From NCBI GenBank assembly GCA_002162075.1, contig CP021423.1, positions 2,480,001 through 2,544,000 on the forward strand: DNA of 64,000 bases, written 5' to 3'. The notes under the pieces are model-generated. The model saw nothing but the letters and a program-made list of their open reading frames with translations. It was not told the DNA's origin and did no database searches. Position numbers and translations under genes: made by a program. Shown here one piece after another: positions 43,476-52,887 of the stretch; within the stretch, counting starts at the first letter, position 1; the number at the start of each line of letters is the position of its first letter. The DNA comes from Armatimonadetes bacterium Uphvl-Ar1 (GTDB lineage Bacteria; Armatimonadota; Fimbriimonadia; Fimbriimonadales; Fimbriimonadaceae).

Positions 43476-44830
43476 TTAAGCGCGAATCAGACTCAAAAGC
43501 TCCGCCGTCTTCGCTTCCATCAAGCCCCGATCACCCCGAGTCTCGACGTTCAACCGGATCACCGGCTCAGTATTACTGCCCCTTAGATTGAACCGCCACT
43601 CCGGATATTCAATACTCAATCCATCCGTCCGGTCAATCTCACCCCCGGATAGGCCGCCTCAACCCGCGCCAACACGTCCGGCACACTTGCCACCTTGCTA
43701 TTCACTTCACCCGAGCAAGGGAATTTCTCAATCATCGCCCCGACAAGCTCGCCCAACGTCTTGCCCGTCTTCTTCATCAATTTCAAAACGAGAAGCATCG
43801 GGATCATCCCGCTGTCGCAATACCAATGATCGCGGAAGTAATGGTGTGCACTCATCTCGCCACCATAGACGGCATTCTCGGCTCGCATCCGTTCCTTAAT
43901 AAAAGCGTGACCACTCTTGCACATCACCGCCTTCCCGCCCGAAGCCGCCACGATCTCCTGCGTGTTCCACATCAATCGAGGGTCATAAATAATCGTCGCC
44001 CCCGGATTGTCCACCAAAATCGCTTGCGCCAAAAGCCCAACAATATAGTAACCCTCAATAAACATCCCGTTTTCATCCAAAAGAAAACAGCGATCATAAT
44101 CGCCATCCCAGGCAATCCCCAGATCATATTTGTTCCGCCGCATCTCCTCTTCCACCGGAGCCCGCGATTCTTCCAAAATCGGATTAGGAACCCCGTTCGG
44201 AAATTCTCCATCCGGCTCAAACATCATCCGCGTCACGTTCAACGGCAAGTGAGGCATCAGTGCTTCCATGGCAATCCCTGCCGCACCATTCCCCGGACTC
44301 GCCAAAACCTTGAAGTCGCGCAATTCTTCCGCAGGACAAACCTTCAGCAAATGCTGAACAAAATCTGCATAGCAGTCCAGCTTCCGAACCGAACCGCCCC
44401 CCGCTCCGTTCTCGTGCTGACCATCCAAAAACTCCTGAGTCAACCGCTCAATATCATTTAGCCCCGTATCCCCGCTAATCGGTCGGCTTTCTTGCCGCAC
44501 CATTTTCATTCCATTATATTCCGGCGGGTTGTGGCTTGCCGTAATCATCACACCTCCGTCATAACCGTAGTGGGCGGTCGCAAAATAAACCATCTCCGTA
44601 CCCACCATCCCAAGATCAATCACGTCACACCCCTCTTCGTTCAGCCCCTTCGCCAACGCGTCCCCAAGTTCTGGCCCGCTTAGTCGAATGTCATAACCCA
44701 CACAGACGGACTTCGCTCCGGTGTATCGCCCGTAAGCCCGACCAATAGCGTACGCCACATCCGGGTTCAATTCATCCGGCACAATCCCCCGCACGTCGTA
44801 TGCCTTAAAGCAAGCCAATAATTCGCCCAT
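43476..44830 (-). CDS. manB: Phosphomannomutase (ManB/CpsG type), frameshifted near the C-terminus
   Basis: It interconverts mannose 6-phosphate and mannose 1-phosphate for GDP-mannose and polysaccharide synthesis. Motifs: FKAYDVRG at the start, phosphoserine loop [14 protein letters not shown] near residue 100, metal loop AWDGDYDRC near 241 and sugar loop [10 protein letters not shown] near 322. As given the frame ends at 43616, losing the phosphate-binding domain. That domain follows in another frame ([20 protein letters not shown]) to TAA at 43476-43478. One more C in the run at 43642-43646 restores GGEIDRTDG and 451 residues. ATG 44830 has GGAGGTGAG directly upstream. Confidence 0.9.
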
Positions 44831-44870
44831 CTCACCTCCCATCTTACCGTTTCAACATCTCTCTCAAATC

Positions 44871-44895
44871 GTCATTCCGGGCGTGACCCGGAATC
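44871..44895. repeat. Dispersed repeat, family C copy 2
   Basis: Identical over 25 bases to the copy at 16071-16095 (GTCATTCCGGGCGTGACCCG then GAATC). It is followed within 25 bases by a family A copy. Confidence 0.8.
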
Positions 44896-44918
44896 TCCCC
44901 AATCAAGAGATCGATCAA

Positions 44919-44974
44919 AAAGCCTCCCCCTCCCTAGTGCCACTAGGGAGGGGGAGGTTGGTGGGGGTGGGTCG
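44919..44974. repeat. Dispersed palindromic repeat, family A copy 3
   Basis: CCTCCCCCTCCCTAGTG and CACTAGGGAGGGGGAGG form a perfect 17-base stem with loop C-free centre CC, followed by TTGGTGGGGGTGGGTC. It is the most symmetric copy of the family. Confidence 0.88.
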
Positions 44975-45003
44975 AAACCGCATTCGCTTAAAATAGGAAG
45001 GCA

Positions 45004-45806
45004 ATGGCCATACGCCTCTCTCTCTTTCCAGAATCCACAAACGCAAATCTCTACCTCATTCATGGTGGCCCTGGCGCCCAAGGCTCGCTTCATGGTCTAA
45101 ACAACTCCCTCCCTGAACACCTCAATTCTCGCGAAATTCTCCAGCGGTACTCAGGTGAAGTCCCCTTAGCGTCGACCAGCACATCGCCGACATGCGCGAA
45201 ATTATTTCAGAGCCCGCAAACATCCTCGGTCATTCATGGGGAGCCATGCTCACTTTGTCGTTCGCCGCAAGCTACCCGCACCTTTGCCGCCAACTCATTC
45301 TTGTCGGCTGCGGAACCTACTCCTTGGAGTCTCGCCAAGAATACGAACGACGGATCGCCCTCCGCATTGATCCCCAAATGAAAGCCCTGCTCAAGCAAGC
45401 AATTCAAGAGGCTAAAACTCCCGACGAACATGAGTTAGCTTTCCGAAATTATGGCGAATACGCCACGAAGATCCAAGCGTACGACCCGATTCCCGACCCC
45501 TTTCCAGATCACATCACCAAGTGGGATCCAATTGGCCACTCCGAAACCTGGAGTGATGTCATGCGCCTCCAACAAGAAAAGATAGAACCCAACCGATTTA
45601 CCGCAATCACTTGCCCTGTCACTCTCATTCAAGGTGCTCAAGACCCTCATCCGGGCGAATCAATCCGCGACGACCTTCTCCCCTATATTCCCCAGCTCAA
45701 GTATATTGAACTCGACCAATGCGGGCACGAACCCTGGCTGGAACTCCACACTAGAACACCTGTCCTCAAACTCATTGAAACAATTTGCTCACCGTTCCCT
45801 ACCTGA
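45004..45806 (+). CDS. Alpha/beta hydrolase, proline iminopeptidase-like, frameshifted
   Basis: The oxyanion motif YLIHGGPGAQG near residue 17 is typical of the prolyl aminopeptidase/haloperoxidase branch. The Ser nucleophile is in ILGHSWGAM, Asp in QGAQDPHPG and His in DQCGHEPWLE. The first part runs from ATG 45004 (AGGAAGG upstream) and the second is in another frame starting SVDQHIADMREI. One extra C in the run at 45162-45165 joins them as GEVPLSVDQHIADM, giving 267 residues. All catalytic residues are intact, so I infer a sequence error. Confidence 0.83.
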
Positions 45807-45874
45807 CTTCTGTTAGGGAGAGAATCCGGGGGGTGCAGGTCATTTGTTCCACGTGTAAACTCATGTGCCGCAAT

Positions 45875-45934
45875 CCCCTCCCCAAGTCTTGTCCTCGCTA
45901 CGGCGGGGATTGGGGAGGGGCAGGGGTGGGGTTG
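45875..45934. repeat. Dispersed palindromic repeat, family B copy 2
   Basis: CCCCTCCCCA (45875-45884) pairs with TGGGGAGGGG (45911-45920); an inner CCTCGC/GGCGGGG stem extends it. The tail CAGGGGTGGGGTTG matches copy 1 at 26411. It lies in the 171-base gap before nfo. Confidence 0.8.
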
Positions 45935-45977
45935 ACAAACCAACTCACATCAAGCGTACAACACAAGGACAAAAACG

Positions 45978-46844
45978 ATGCCCGCAACCCTCATCGGCGC
46001 CCACATGCCCACCGGAAAAAGCCTCCCCGATGCCATCCGCCGGGGCAAAGCCATCGGGTGCACCGCAATCCAAGTCTTCACATCCTCTCCCCAGCAGTGG
46101 CAATCCAAACCCCTTGCCGAAGACGCCCCTGAACAACTCCAGGCGGCCATCCAGGAAACCGACCTTAACCCCCAAGCTCTCGTCAGCCACGACAGCTACC
46201 TCATCAATCTATGCGCGCCCGAACCCGAGAAAGCCGCAATGTCCCGAGAAGCCCTCACCCGGGAACTCACCCGCTGTGCCACCCTCGGCATCCCGTTTGT
46301 GGTCAGCCACATGGGAGCCCACATGAAACAAGGCGAAGAAATCGGAATCCAAAAAGTCGCCCAGCAAACCAAAGAACTCCTCCAAGAAATCCCCGCTGGC
46401 GTCACCCTTCTCATGGAAACCACCGCCGGACAAGGCTCATCTCTGAATTACAAATTCGAGCATCTCGCCCAAATCCTCGAACTCACAGGCAACCCCGGAA
46501 ACCTCGCGATCTGCCTTGATACCTGCCACGTATTCGCCGCCGGCTACGACATTCGCACTCCCGAAACCTACGAAGCCACCTTCGCCGAATTCGACCGCCT
46601 CATCGGGTGCGATCGCATCAAAGTCATCCACTGCAATGACAGCAAGAAGGCTCTCGGCACCCGGGTTGATCGCCACAACCACCTCGGCGAAGGCGAAATC
46701 GGCGAAACCGCCTTCCGGTGCCTCGTCCACGACTCAAGATTCACAAACACTCCCATCATTGTCGAAACCCCCGACGCCAACGAAATGCACGAAACCAACG
46801 TCCAACGCCTCTGGAATTGGGGGGAACAACCGAAGCCGAACTAA
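45978..46844 (+). CDS. nfo: Endonuclease IV (AP endonuclease)
   Basis: Nfo cuts DNA 5' to abasic sites with three zinc ions in base excision repair. The 288-residue TIM barrel has the family signatures LVSHDSYLINL near residue 73, HMGAH near 114, LLMETTAGQG (Glu) near 143, ICLDTCHVFAAGYD near 176 and KVIHCNDSKKALGTRVDRHNHLGEG, ending IIVETP. All nine usual metal ligands appear to be in place. Its stop overlaps the convergent hydrolase by four bases. Confidence 0.96.
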   Translation: MPATLIGAHMPTGKSLPDAIRRGKAIGCTAIQVFTSSPQQWQSKPLAEDAPEQLQAAIQETDLNPQALVSHDSYLINLCAPEPEKAAMSREALTRELTRCATLGIPFVVSHMGAHMKQGEEIGIQKVAQQTKELLQEIPAGVTLLMETTAGQGSSLNYKFEHLAQILELTGNPGNLAICLDTCHVFAAGYDIRTPETYEATFAEFDRLIGCDRIKVIHCNDSKKALGTRVDRHNHLGEGEIGETAFRCLVHDSRFTNTPIIVETPDANEMHETNVQRLWNWGEQPKPN

Positions 46845-47689
46845 TCTCCGAAAAGTGCCTGCTCACAAGCAGCATGGTTAAACATCTGCTCGTGATCATG
46901 TCCAACGTCTGGAGCCTCAACTATCCGCCACTTAAAATCCCAACCGCGCTCGGCAGCCAACTTTTTTCCGTATTCAAACGACGCCTTGTTGCGTTGATAC
47001 CGGCCTCCACCCTGCTTCATTGCTTCTTCGCTATCATCAAAATACTCGTCCGGCTTATTGTCCGCTGTTCCAACATAAAGAGTAAGCGGAGCGGCGAGAT
47101 ACCGTCGGATTTGCTCATCTGAACTCAGCGACTCGGGTAATTTCCCAAATCCATAACCGAAAGGAGCATCCCGGTGGGCAAAAAGCTGCGAGCCAGCATT
47201 CGCCGCGACAATGCGCTCCGCACCTGTGTTCTGAAATGCGGCCGCCCGAACCAAAAATTGACCGCCCGCTGAATGACCAATCAACCAATGCTTCATCGCC
47301 GCTTGACCTTCCATTTGCTTGATTACTTCCGCAATCTTCGGGATAAAAGCATAAGTCCACGCCTCCGAACTTGCCAATTTTCCTTCGGCATCCAGCAAGC
47401 CGCCGCGCTGGTACCTCCAAGTTGGGAATCGTTCACTGTCAAACCTCGGCGCAACAATCAGCGCCCCAAACCGATCACCCATTGCCACGGAATGATCGCG
47501 GTAATCCTCGGCATTCCGGAGAGTGCCGTGACAAACAATAATCATCCGATCACCACCAAAATCCTTTGGTTTATATACAAATACATCGAGGCTGGTTTCA
47601 TTAATCGTGAGAACCACTTTAGATTTGCCTACATCAATTTTCGGCATCTGATCCAAGAGAAACCCCAATCCAAGGAAAGCCGAGACCAT
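46841..47689 (-). CDS. Alpha/beta hydrolase, exported esterase-like
   Basis: A 282-residue hydrolase with a hydrophobic N-terminus (MVSAFLGLGFLLDQM) that may be a signal or weak anchor. HGTLRNAEDY is the oxyanion region, Ser is in WLIGHSAGGQFLV near 139, an Asp candidate is in VGTADNKPDE and His in APDVGHDHEQM. The pattern fits the esterase/PHB-depolymerase-like branch. It lies 23 bases downstream of csrA on the same strand, so it could be read from the flagellar transcript, but nothing ties it to motility. Confidence 0.78.
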   Translation of the reverse strand: MVSAFLGLGFLLDQMPKIDVGKSKVVLTINETSLDVFVYKPKDFGGDRMIIVCHGTLRNAEDYRDHSVAMGDRFGALIVAPRFDSERFPTWRYQRGGLLDAEGKLASSEAWTYAFIPKIAEVIKQMEGQAAMKHWLIGHSAGGQFLVRAAAFQNTGAERIVAANAGSQLFAHRDAPFGYGFGKLPESLSSDEQIRRYLAAPLTLYVGTADNKPDEYFDDSEEAMKQGGGRYQRNKASFEYGKKLAAERGWDFKWRIVEAPDVGHDHEQMFNHAACEQALFGD

Positions 47690-47712
47690 CGCTCAATATA
47701 CCGACAAAACTC

Positions 47713-47919
47713 TTAGTCCGGAACATCCCCAACGTCCGTCCCCGAAGCCGAAACGTTCTCTTCCTGAATCTGCTCGTAAATCTCTTTCCGGTGAACCGCC
47801 ACATCCCGAGGCGCCTTGATCCCAATCCGAACCTGTTCACCTCGAACCTCAAGTACCACGACCTCGACTCCGTCGCCGATCACGATACTTTGGTTGACTT
47901 TTCGTGTCAATACCAGCAT
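47713..47919 (-). CDS. csrA: Carbon storage/translation regulator CsrA
   Basis: A 68-residue RNA-binding homodimer that blocks or alters translation at GGA-containing leaders. The sequence starts [17 protein letters not shown] and has the RNA-contact motif [22 protein letters not shown], all canonical. It is directly downstream of fliW. FliW binds CsrA and relieves repression of flagellin in other bacteria, so the pair likely couples filament assembly to flagellin synthesis here too. Confidence 0.97.
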   Translation of the reverse strand: MLVLTRKVNQSIVIGDGVEVVVLEVRGEQVRIGIKAPRDVAVHRKEIYEQIQEENVSASGTDVGDVPD

Positions 47920-47951
47920 AGTTGCCCTCCTTGGCGCTGGCCGCGTATCAA

Positions 47952-48416
47952 CTACGCAGCCGGTTGCCCCTGCTTCGATTCCTCAAAAACCTTGTATCGA
48001 ATCGGGTAACGATGATCTTCCACCACCACCTGCTTCGCCATACGGTTGTCCAAGTTCACCAAAAGCGGACCCGCCAAATTCAGCGTCATCCCCTCGGGGT
48101 CACCCTTTGGAATCGTAACGATAGTATAGACGAGTCGGGCCGAATCTTCGCTCAGTTCCAATTCTGATGCCACTTCACTTGGCATCTCTGGCGCATAAGT
48201 CGGGACATAGTGCGCCGGATCAATGACCAAAAAGGCCAAGTCCCCCAGCTGCACACTCTGCAGCCAGCAAAAAGGACTCCCTTCCTTATGCTGAAGAACA
48301 ATGAAACGCTCTGCATCCGGGAAGCCAAGCAACCCACCGCGGAAACTGACGACATCCTGAACGTCAAATTCCACCGATCCAAAGCGCGTTGTCTCAATCG
48401 CGTTACTGGTCATCAT
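47952..48416 (-). CDS. fliW: Flagellar assembly factor FliW
   Basis: FliW binds flagellin and CsrA, forming the switch that frees flagellin translation when secretion proceeds. The 154-residue protein shows family marks [30 protein letters not shown], the [18 protein letters not shown] block and the later [19 protein letters not shown]. It overlaps flgL by four bases (ATGA-type junction) and is followed by csrA, the usual order. A flagellin gene is not in the window. Confidence 0.96.
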   Translation of the reverse strand: MMTSNAIETTRFGSVEFDVQDVVSFRGGLLGFPDAERFIVLQHKEGSPFCWLQSVQLGDLAFLVIDPAHYVPTYAPEMPSEVASELELSEDSARLVYTIVTIPKGDPEGMTLNLAGPLLVNLDNRMAKQVVVEDHRYPIRYKVFEESKQGQPAA

Positions 48417-49297
48417 CTCATAAAGTCCATCAAGCTCAGGCGCATGCCCTGGCTTGCAATTTGCATCGCCGCTGTATAAGCCGTCTCAGACTGCTGATAC
48501 CGCACAAACGCCTCCGCCAAATCCACATCCTCGTGGTCAGAAATTTCCTTCGAAAAGTCGTCAATCCTCCGTGTATTCTCCGCGCTCAAACTCTCAATCG
48601 TCTGCATCCGAGATCCAACTTCGGCACGCAAACCCGTAATCTGATCGCGCAAACTCTTGATGTCCGCCAAGCTCTCATCACTGATCGCAACAACATTCTG
48701 GTTTTGAATGTTCGTTTTCAGCGTCTCAAGCTTGTCGTAAATATCGGTGAAAACCGTGGAAACCCCAGGGAGATTAATCGGCATATACTCACCACTCCGC
48801 ACCTCAGCCCGGATCACATTGGCGTCACCTGCATAGCTCATCACGCCGCCCAATGCCGTGAAGGGCAAAGTTTCCGACTGATGTCCCGCAAAAATATACT
48901 GCCCCTGCGACCCTTGCATGTTCGCCGATCGAACCAACTTTTCCTGCAATGAAGCAACTTGCTGAGCCAAGCTTTGTGCCGCATTCGCATCAATCGAGCT
49001 CGACGCTCCTTGGATCGCCAAGACATTCGCCTTGCTCAGCAAATCACCAATCTCCGTGAGCCCTCGCTCACTATTCCCCATGTAATCCTTGGCCCCCCGC
49101 AAGTTCTTCTCAAACTGGTCAAAACGAGCCTTCAAATGCCGAGAATTGATGGTCAGCTTCGTCGCCAATGGATCTTCATGCGCAGACTCAAATCGTTTCC
49201 CGCTCGAAATCTGCTTCTGAACCTTAAAGTAAGCTTCTTGCGCCGTCCGAATTGAACCAGTGTAAGTGTCGAATTGATAACCAGTGCTAATCCTCAT
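48413..49297 (-). CDS. flgL: Flagellar hook-filament junction protein FlgL (HAP3)
   Basis: A 294-residue flagellin-like protein. The N-terminal D0/D1 helices (MRISTGYQFDTYTGSIRTAQEAYFKVQKQISSG, abbreviated) and the C-terminal helix ([25 protein letters not shown]) are typical of FlgL. It caps the hook and connects to flagellin. GAGGATTAA precedes the ATG. It follows flgK by 14 bases in the expected order. Confidence 0.93.
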   Translation of the reverse strand: MRISTGYQFDTYTGSIRTAQEAYFKVQKQISSGKRFESAHEDPLATKLTINSRHLKARFDQFEKNLRGAKDYMGNSERGLTEIGDLLSKANVLAIQGASSSIDANAAQSLAQQVASLQEKLVRSANMQGSQGQYIFAGHQSETLPFTALGGVMSYAGDANVIRAEVRSGEYMPINLPGVSTVFTDIYDKLETLKTNIQNQNVVAISDESLADIKSLRDQITGLRAEVGSRMQTIESLSAENTRRIDDFSKEISDHEDVDLAEAFVRYQQSETAYTAAMQIASQGMRLSLMDFMR

Positions 49298-49311
49298 TGC
49301 TTAATCCTCCA

Positions 49312-50694
49312 TCACCGACCCAGATTGATCAGATCCTGACTGACCTCGTTAAAAATGGACATCGCCCGCGCCGCCGCTTGATAAGACCGCTGCATCTTCA
49401 GCAAATTCGCCATTTCATCATCAATGCTCACCCCGCTCACCGCCTGCATTTGCTGTTCGATCTGCCCCAAAACCGCTGTTTCTGTGTCGGCTGCATTCAT
49501 CGCGTAGTTCGCATCCGAAGCAACCCTTGTCACAACATCAGAGAAAAAGCCTCGGAACGACTTACCGCCCAAGTTCGTAACCGCCAAATCTCGCATTTCT
49601 CCGAGTTGCTGAGCAATCGAGCCATCACCCGCCGCGCCAGTCAATCCTGAAACAATCGCATCCGCACTCGCCAAAACTTCATCGCTCAATCGAAAATCAA
49701 CCGCCCCCGTCTGGGGAGGTACCAAAACATCCTGGAAGAAATTAATCCCCGTGTTGCCTTGCTTATTGATCCCACTTGCATGAAGCGTATTAACCTGGGT
49801 CCGAAGCTCATTCGCAAGCGAATTCAAGTTAGCCATTTGATTGCGGGTCTCGTTCAAACCGGATAAGTGACCAGCAAGCTCCCCACCCCGGATCGGATAA
49901 GAAATGACGCCATCTGTGACCGAACCCGTTGTCGCATCAAAAGTTGTCGGAAATGGTCGTACTGCATCTCCTTGAACCAGAGTGTGCCCGGCCGCATAAA
50001 CCGCATACGATCCATCTGGAAACGTCTCTTTCCGAACGTTAACTAGCTTGCTCAGGTCAGCAACTGCCAAATCTCGCTGATCCATCAAGTCGTTCGGCAT
50101 CCCGTTGCTCGCGACCGCTTGTGTGATCTGCGCATTCAGCGAAGCAATCTGATCCGCCAACCCGTTGATCCGGTCAATCGTCCCCGTGATTTGCTGAGTC
50201 TGGGTCGCTTCAAGCTGCTGAAAGTCGTTAAACCGATTCCGAACGCGATCAGTCAAAACCTGACCACTTAGTCGCACTTCGAGCCGCGCCGCAGCGTCAT
50301 TCGGATTCGACCCTAGCCCCGACCACGAATTGAAAAACCGATCAAGGGCTTGGTTAATCCCTTTGTCACTCGGCTCGCCATAGATCGCGTCTATCCGCTT
50401 CAGATTCATTGCCGTCGCCGAATATTTTCCTTGCTGGCTCAGAGCATTTCCCTGGCTCACATCAAGGTATCCGTCCCGAATCCGATTGATCGAACTCAAA
50501 ACCGCACCTTGACCAACTGACTTCCACCCTTTTGTATAGAAGTTCAAAGGTTGGAGCGTCGAGAAGTCCACCGTCTGACGCGAATACCCACGAGTATTCA
50601 CATTCGCGATGTTGTGCCCAATCGTGTCCATCGCCCGCTGATAGTTTCTCAGTGAGAGCGACGACATATTCATACCAAGGAATGGACCGGCCAT
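49312..50694 (-). CDS. flgK: Flagellar hook-associated protein FlgK (HAP1)
   Basis: A 460-residue hook-filament junction protein. The N-terminus (SLSLRNYQRAMDTIGHNIANVNTRGYSR) holds the rod-class NTxGYSRQ signature and the C-terminus (ANLLKMQRSYQAAARAMSIF, then LINLGR) the matching D0 helix. The middle has the typical RDLAVADLSKLVNV segment. It follows the flgN-like gene in the operon, fitting FlgN as its export chaperone. Confidence 0.95.
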   Translation of the reverse strand: MAGPFLGMNMSSLSLRNYQRAMDTIGHNIANVNTRGYSRQTVDFSTLQPLNFYTKGWKSVGQGAVLSSINRIRDGYLDVSQGNALSQQGKYSATAMNLKRIDAIYGEPSDKGINQALDRFFNSWSGLGSNPNDAAARLEVRLSGQVLTDRVRNRFNDFQQLEATQTQQITGTIDRINGLADQIASLNAQITQAVASNGMPNDLMDQRDLAVADLSKLVNVRKETFPDGSYAVYAAGHTLVQGDAVRPFPTTFDATTGSVTDGVISYPIRGGELAGHLSGLNETRNQMANLNSLANELRTQVNTLHASGINKQGNTGINFFQDVLVPPQTGAVDFRLSDEVLASADAIVSGLTGAAGDGSIAQQLGEMRDLAVTNLGGKSFRGFFSDVVTRVASDANYAMNAADTETAVLGQIEQQMQAVSGVSIDDEMANLLKMQRSYQAAARAMSIFNEVSQDLINLGR

Positions 50695-50721
50695 TTTTAT
50701 CTCCTAGTAGAATTGTCGGTA

Positions 50722-51204
50722 TCAGGCTGCCTGATTCATCAGTACATTTGCCTGGGAACGTCGCGGAGAATAGGGGCCATCCGCCTTCTGAGTTTCCGAA
50801 ACGATCACCGTGAGAGTGCCATTGACATATTCCAGCTCGTTTTCAATCAAAGCCTTGTTCTTGTCAATCACCCGCTGGATGTTTCGTCCCGCCACGATGA
50901 CTTTGTTGGCAAGGGCTTGAACGCGTTGCGCATCGGCTTTTTCAAGCACGGTCACCAGACTTCGAAGATTCGGTTCACAACCATATTCTTCGGCCAGCCC
51001 TTTGGCGCACGTCGCCGCATTCGTATCAATGATCGTCATCTCGTCCATCTGCCGATCAAGTTCAGGTTGCAATTCTTCTAGCCGTTCAACCTGACGCATC
51101 GTCAAAGCTGCCGTTTGCTGGTGGAGCAAAGCGACAACCTCATCTGACTTCACCAGCCAGGCGTTCCAAAGTTTCTCGAGTTGTTTAGTGTCTGTTTTGG
51201 TCAT
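50722..51204 (-). CDS. flgN: FlgN-type flagellar export chaperone
   Basis: A 160-residue all-helical protein with long coiled-coil helices (LTMRQVERLEELQPELDRQMDEM) and a C-terminal amphipathic stretch with NGTLTVIVSETQKADGPYSP, as in FlgN proteins that guard FlgK and FlgL before secretion. Identity rests on length, helical pattern, the C-terminal motif and position just upstream of flgK. Confidence 0.82.
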   Translation of the reverse strand: MTKTDTKQLEKLWNAWLVKSDEVVALLHQQTAALTMRQVERLEELQPELDRQMDEMTIIDTNAATCAKGLAEEYGCEPNLRSLVTVLEKADAQRVQALANKVIVAGRNIQRVIDKNKALIENELEYVNGTLTVIVSETQKADGPYSPRRSQANVLMNQAA

Positions 51205-51235
51205 GGATTTTTTCCCAGTTCATTTCATGTCAATG

Positions 51236-51667
51236 TCATTGCTTCGGAACGGCTGCGTTCTCCTGAACGACCCGCACCGCCTGCGATAAGAAAACTTGTC
51301 GTGCAATTCCCAAACTCCCCTGCCCCCGAGCCGTCTCATCTGCCACGGCTTGATCCATCGTATCTTTGGCGAACTCCATCATCTGATCTTTCTCCGGAGC
51401 AAAACTTGTCGCCCGCATCTGGGTCAGCAACTTCTTCACAAAGAACGACTCAAACTGCTCGCTCGCCTTTTCTAATTTCTTCAGTTCTGCTCGAGCATCG
51501 TCCGGCAGCTTCGCAACGTCAAACTTGCCGTCCGTCATCAAGCCGTCATAAACTTTCTCCAGCCGAGCCCGAATCTCACTTCCTCGCGGACCCAGTTTGT
51601 GGTTCATCTGGTTCTGCAAGTCACGGACAAAATCTGCCTGAATCGGCTTCACACCCGCTGGCATCAT
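51236..51667 (-). CDS. flgJ: Rod-binding protein FlgJ (N-terminal domain only)
   Basis: A 143-residue protein corresponding to the rod-cap half of FlgJ: LEKASEQFESFFVKKLLTQMRAT then MMEFAKDTMDQAVADETARGQGSLGIARQVF. The muramidase half present in gammaproteobacterial FlgJ is absent, as in many phyla, so another enzyme must open the cell wall. It overlaps flgI by four bases. Confidence 0.9.
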   Translation of the reverse strand: MMPAGVKPIQADFVRDLQNQMNHKLGPRGSEIRARLEKVYDGLMTDGKFDVAKLPDDARAELKKLEKASEQFESFFVKKLLTQMRATSFAPEKDQMMEFAKDTMDQAVADETARGQGSLGIARQVFLSQAVRVVQENAAVPKQ

Positions 51668-52887
51668 TGAATCTTCACCCGTGCCTTCAAAGCTCCTTGC
51701 TGACTCAACGCCTGAATAATCGCAATAATGTCCCGAGCGCTCACATCCATCGCTTGGAAGATCTTCGCGAGGTCATCCAACGTTGCATTCGGTGCAACGA
51801 CGACGACTTGCGGAGGTGCCTCGCCTGCATTGGTCTGAGTTACTGGCGTCACGGTCGTTGAACCTTGACTGAGCGGCAACGGCTGACTCGTCACGAACTC
51901 ACTATCAATCGTTACCCTCAGGGCACCGTGGGCAATCAGAGCCGGTCCGAGCCGCACATTGCCACCCACCACGATCGTCCCCGTCCGTTCATTGATGATG
52001 ACCGTCGGCTCCGTGTTCGCAAAAACTTCCAACTTCTGAACTTGGCTAATCACATCCACCGCCAAATCAGGACTCGGCATCTGGATCGCAATCGTCACCG
52101 CATCAATCGCCGTTACGCCCAAACTCGGGAAACTCTTCGCAATCGCATCCCGCACCCGCTGAGCTGTCGTAAAGTCGGGCTGATCCAAGTCCAAATAGAT
52201 CACCCCTTCCCCAAAAACGAATTGGGTATCAACCCCACGCTGAATGTCGCCACCGTTCGGAACGCGACCAACTGTTGGGTGGTTCATCCGCACAGAACTT
52301 CCAGAGTTGCCTGCATTGAATCCGCCGATGCTGACCGATCCACTCGCAATCGCAAACGCAATTGTTGAATCCACCATCGTCCCAAGAGGAGTGGGCAACA
52401 AAACACCCCCCTCCAAGCTCTTAGCATCTCCAATGCTTTGAACCGTAATGTCAATTTTCCGACCCGGAGCAGCGAATGGCGGCAACTCAGCTGTAACTGA
52501 GACAATCGCAATGTTCTTTGCCGTAAACTTTGTCGGATCAACCAGCGTTCCCCATCGGGTCAAAGCATTCGCCAAAGCTGTAGTGGTCGCTGGAACCTGC
52601 TTTGAATCGCCCGTTCCATTCAATCCCACAACCAGTCCATAGCCCAAAATCGTATTCGAGCGCGCCCCTCGGAATCCACCAATCGCCGCGATCTCCACCG
52701 GAATACCGTTCGTCTCTGCATTCCGAATCGCAAGCTCTCGACGCTTCTGTGCCTCTTCTTGCTGTTTCCGCTGAGCAATCGCCGCCGCTTCGTTCTCGGG
52801 AACTGCACCGCCTGTCTGAGCATGGGCCAAACCCCATACTCCCAGCAACAATCCGACCGCCAATACTTTCCATGCTACCGTTTTCAT
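51664..52887 (-). CDS. flgI: Flagellar P-ring protein FlgI
   Basis: A 407-residue periplasmic ring subunit with signal peptide (KVLAVGLLLGVWGLAHAQ). Family marks include IAAIGGFRGARSNTILGYGLVVGLNGTGDS, NIAIVSVTAELPPFAAPGRKIDITV and the C-terminal LDDLAKIFQAMDVSARDIIAIIQAL. I start at ATG 52887, which overlaps the flgH stop as TAATG. Presence of a P ring shows a peptidoglycan layer crossed by a diderm-type flagellum. Confidence 0.95.
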   Translation of the reverse strand: MKTVAWKVLAVGLLLGVWGLAHAQTGGAVPENEAAAIAQRKQQEEAQKRRELAIRNAETNGIPVEIAAIGGFRGARSNTILGYGLVVGLNGTGDSKQVPATTTALANALTRWGTLVDPTKFTAKNIAIVSVTAELPPFAAPGRKIDITVQSIGDAKSLEGGVLLPTPLGTMVDSTIAFAIASGSVSIGGFNAGNSGSSVRMNHPTVGRVPNGGDIQRGVDTQFVFGEGVIYLDLDQPDFTTAQRVRDAIAKSFPSLGVTAIDAVTIAIQMPSPDLAVDVISQVQKLEVFANTEPTVIINERTGTIVVGGNVRLGPALIAHGALRVTIDSEFVTSQPLPLSQGSTTVTPVTQTNAGEAPPQVVVVAPNATLDDLAKIFQAMDVSARDIIAIIQALSQQGALKARVKIQ

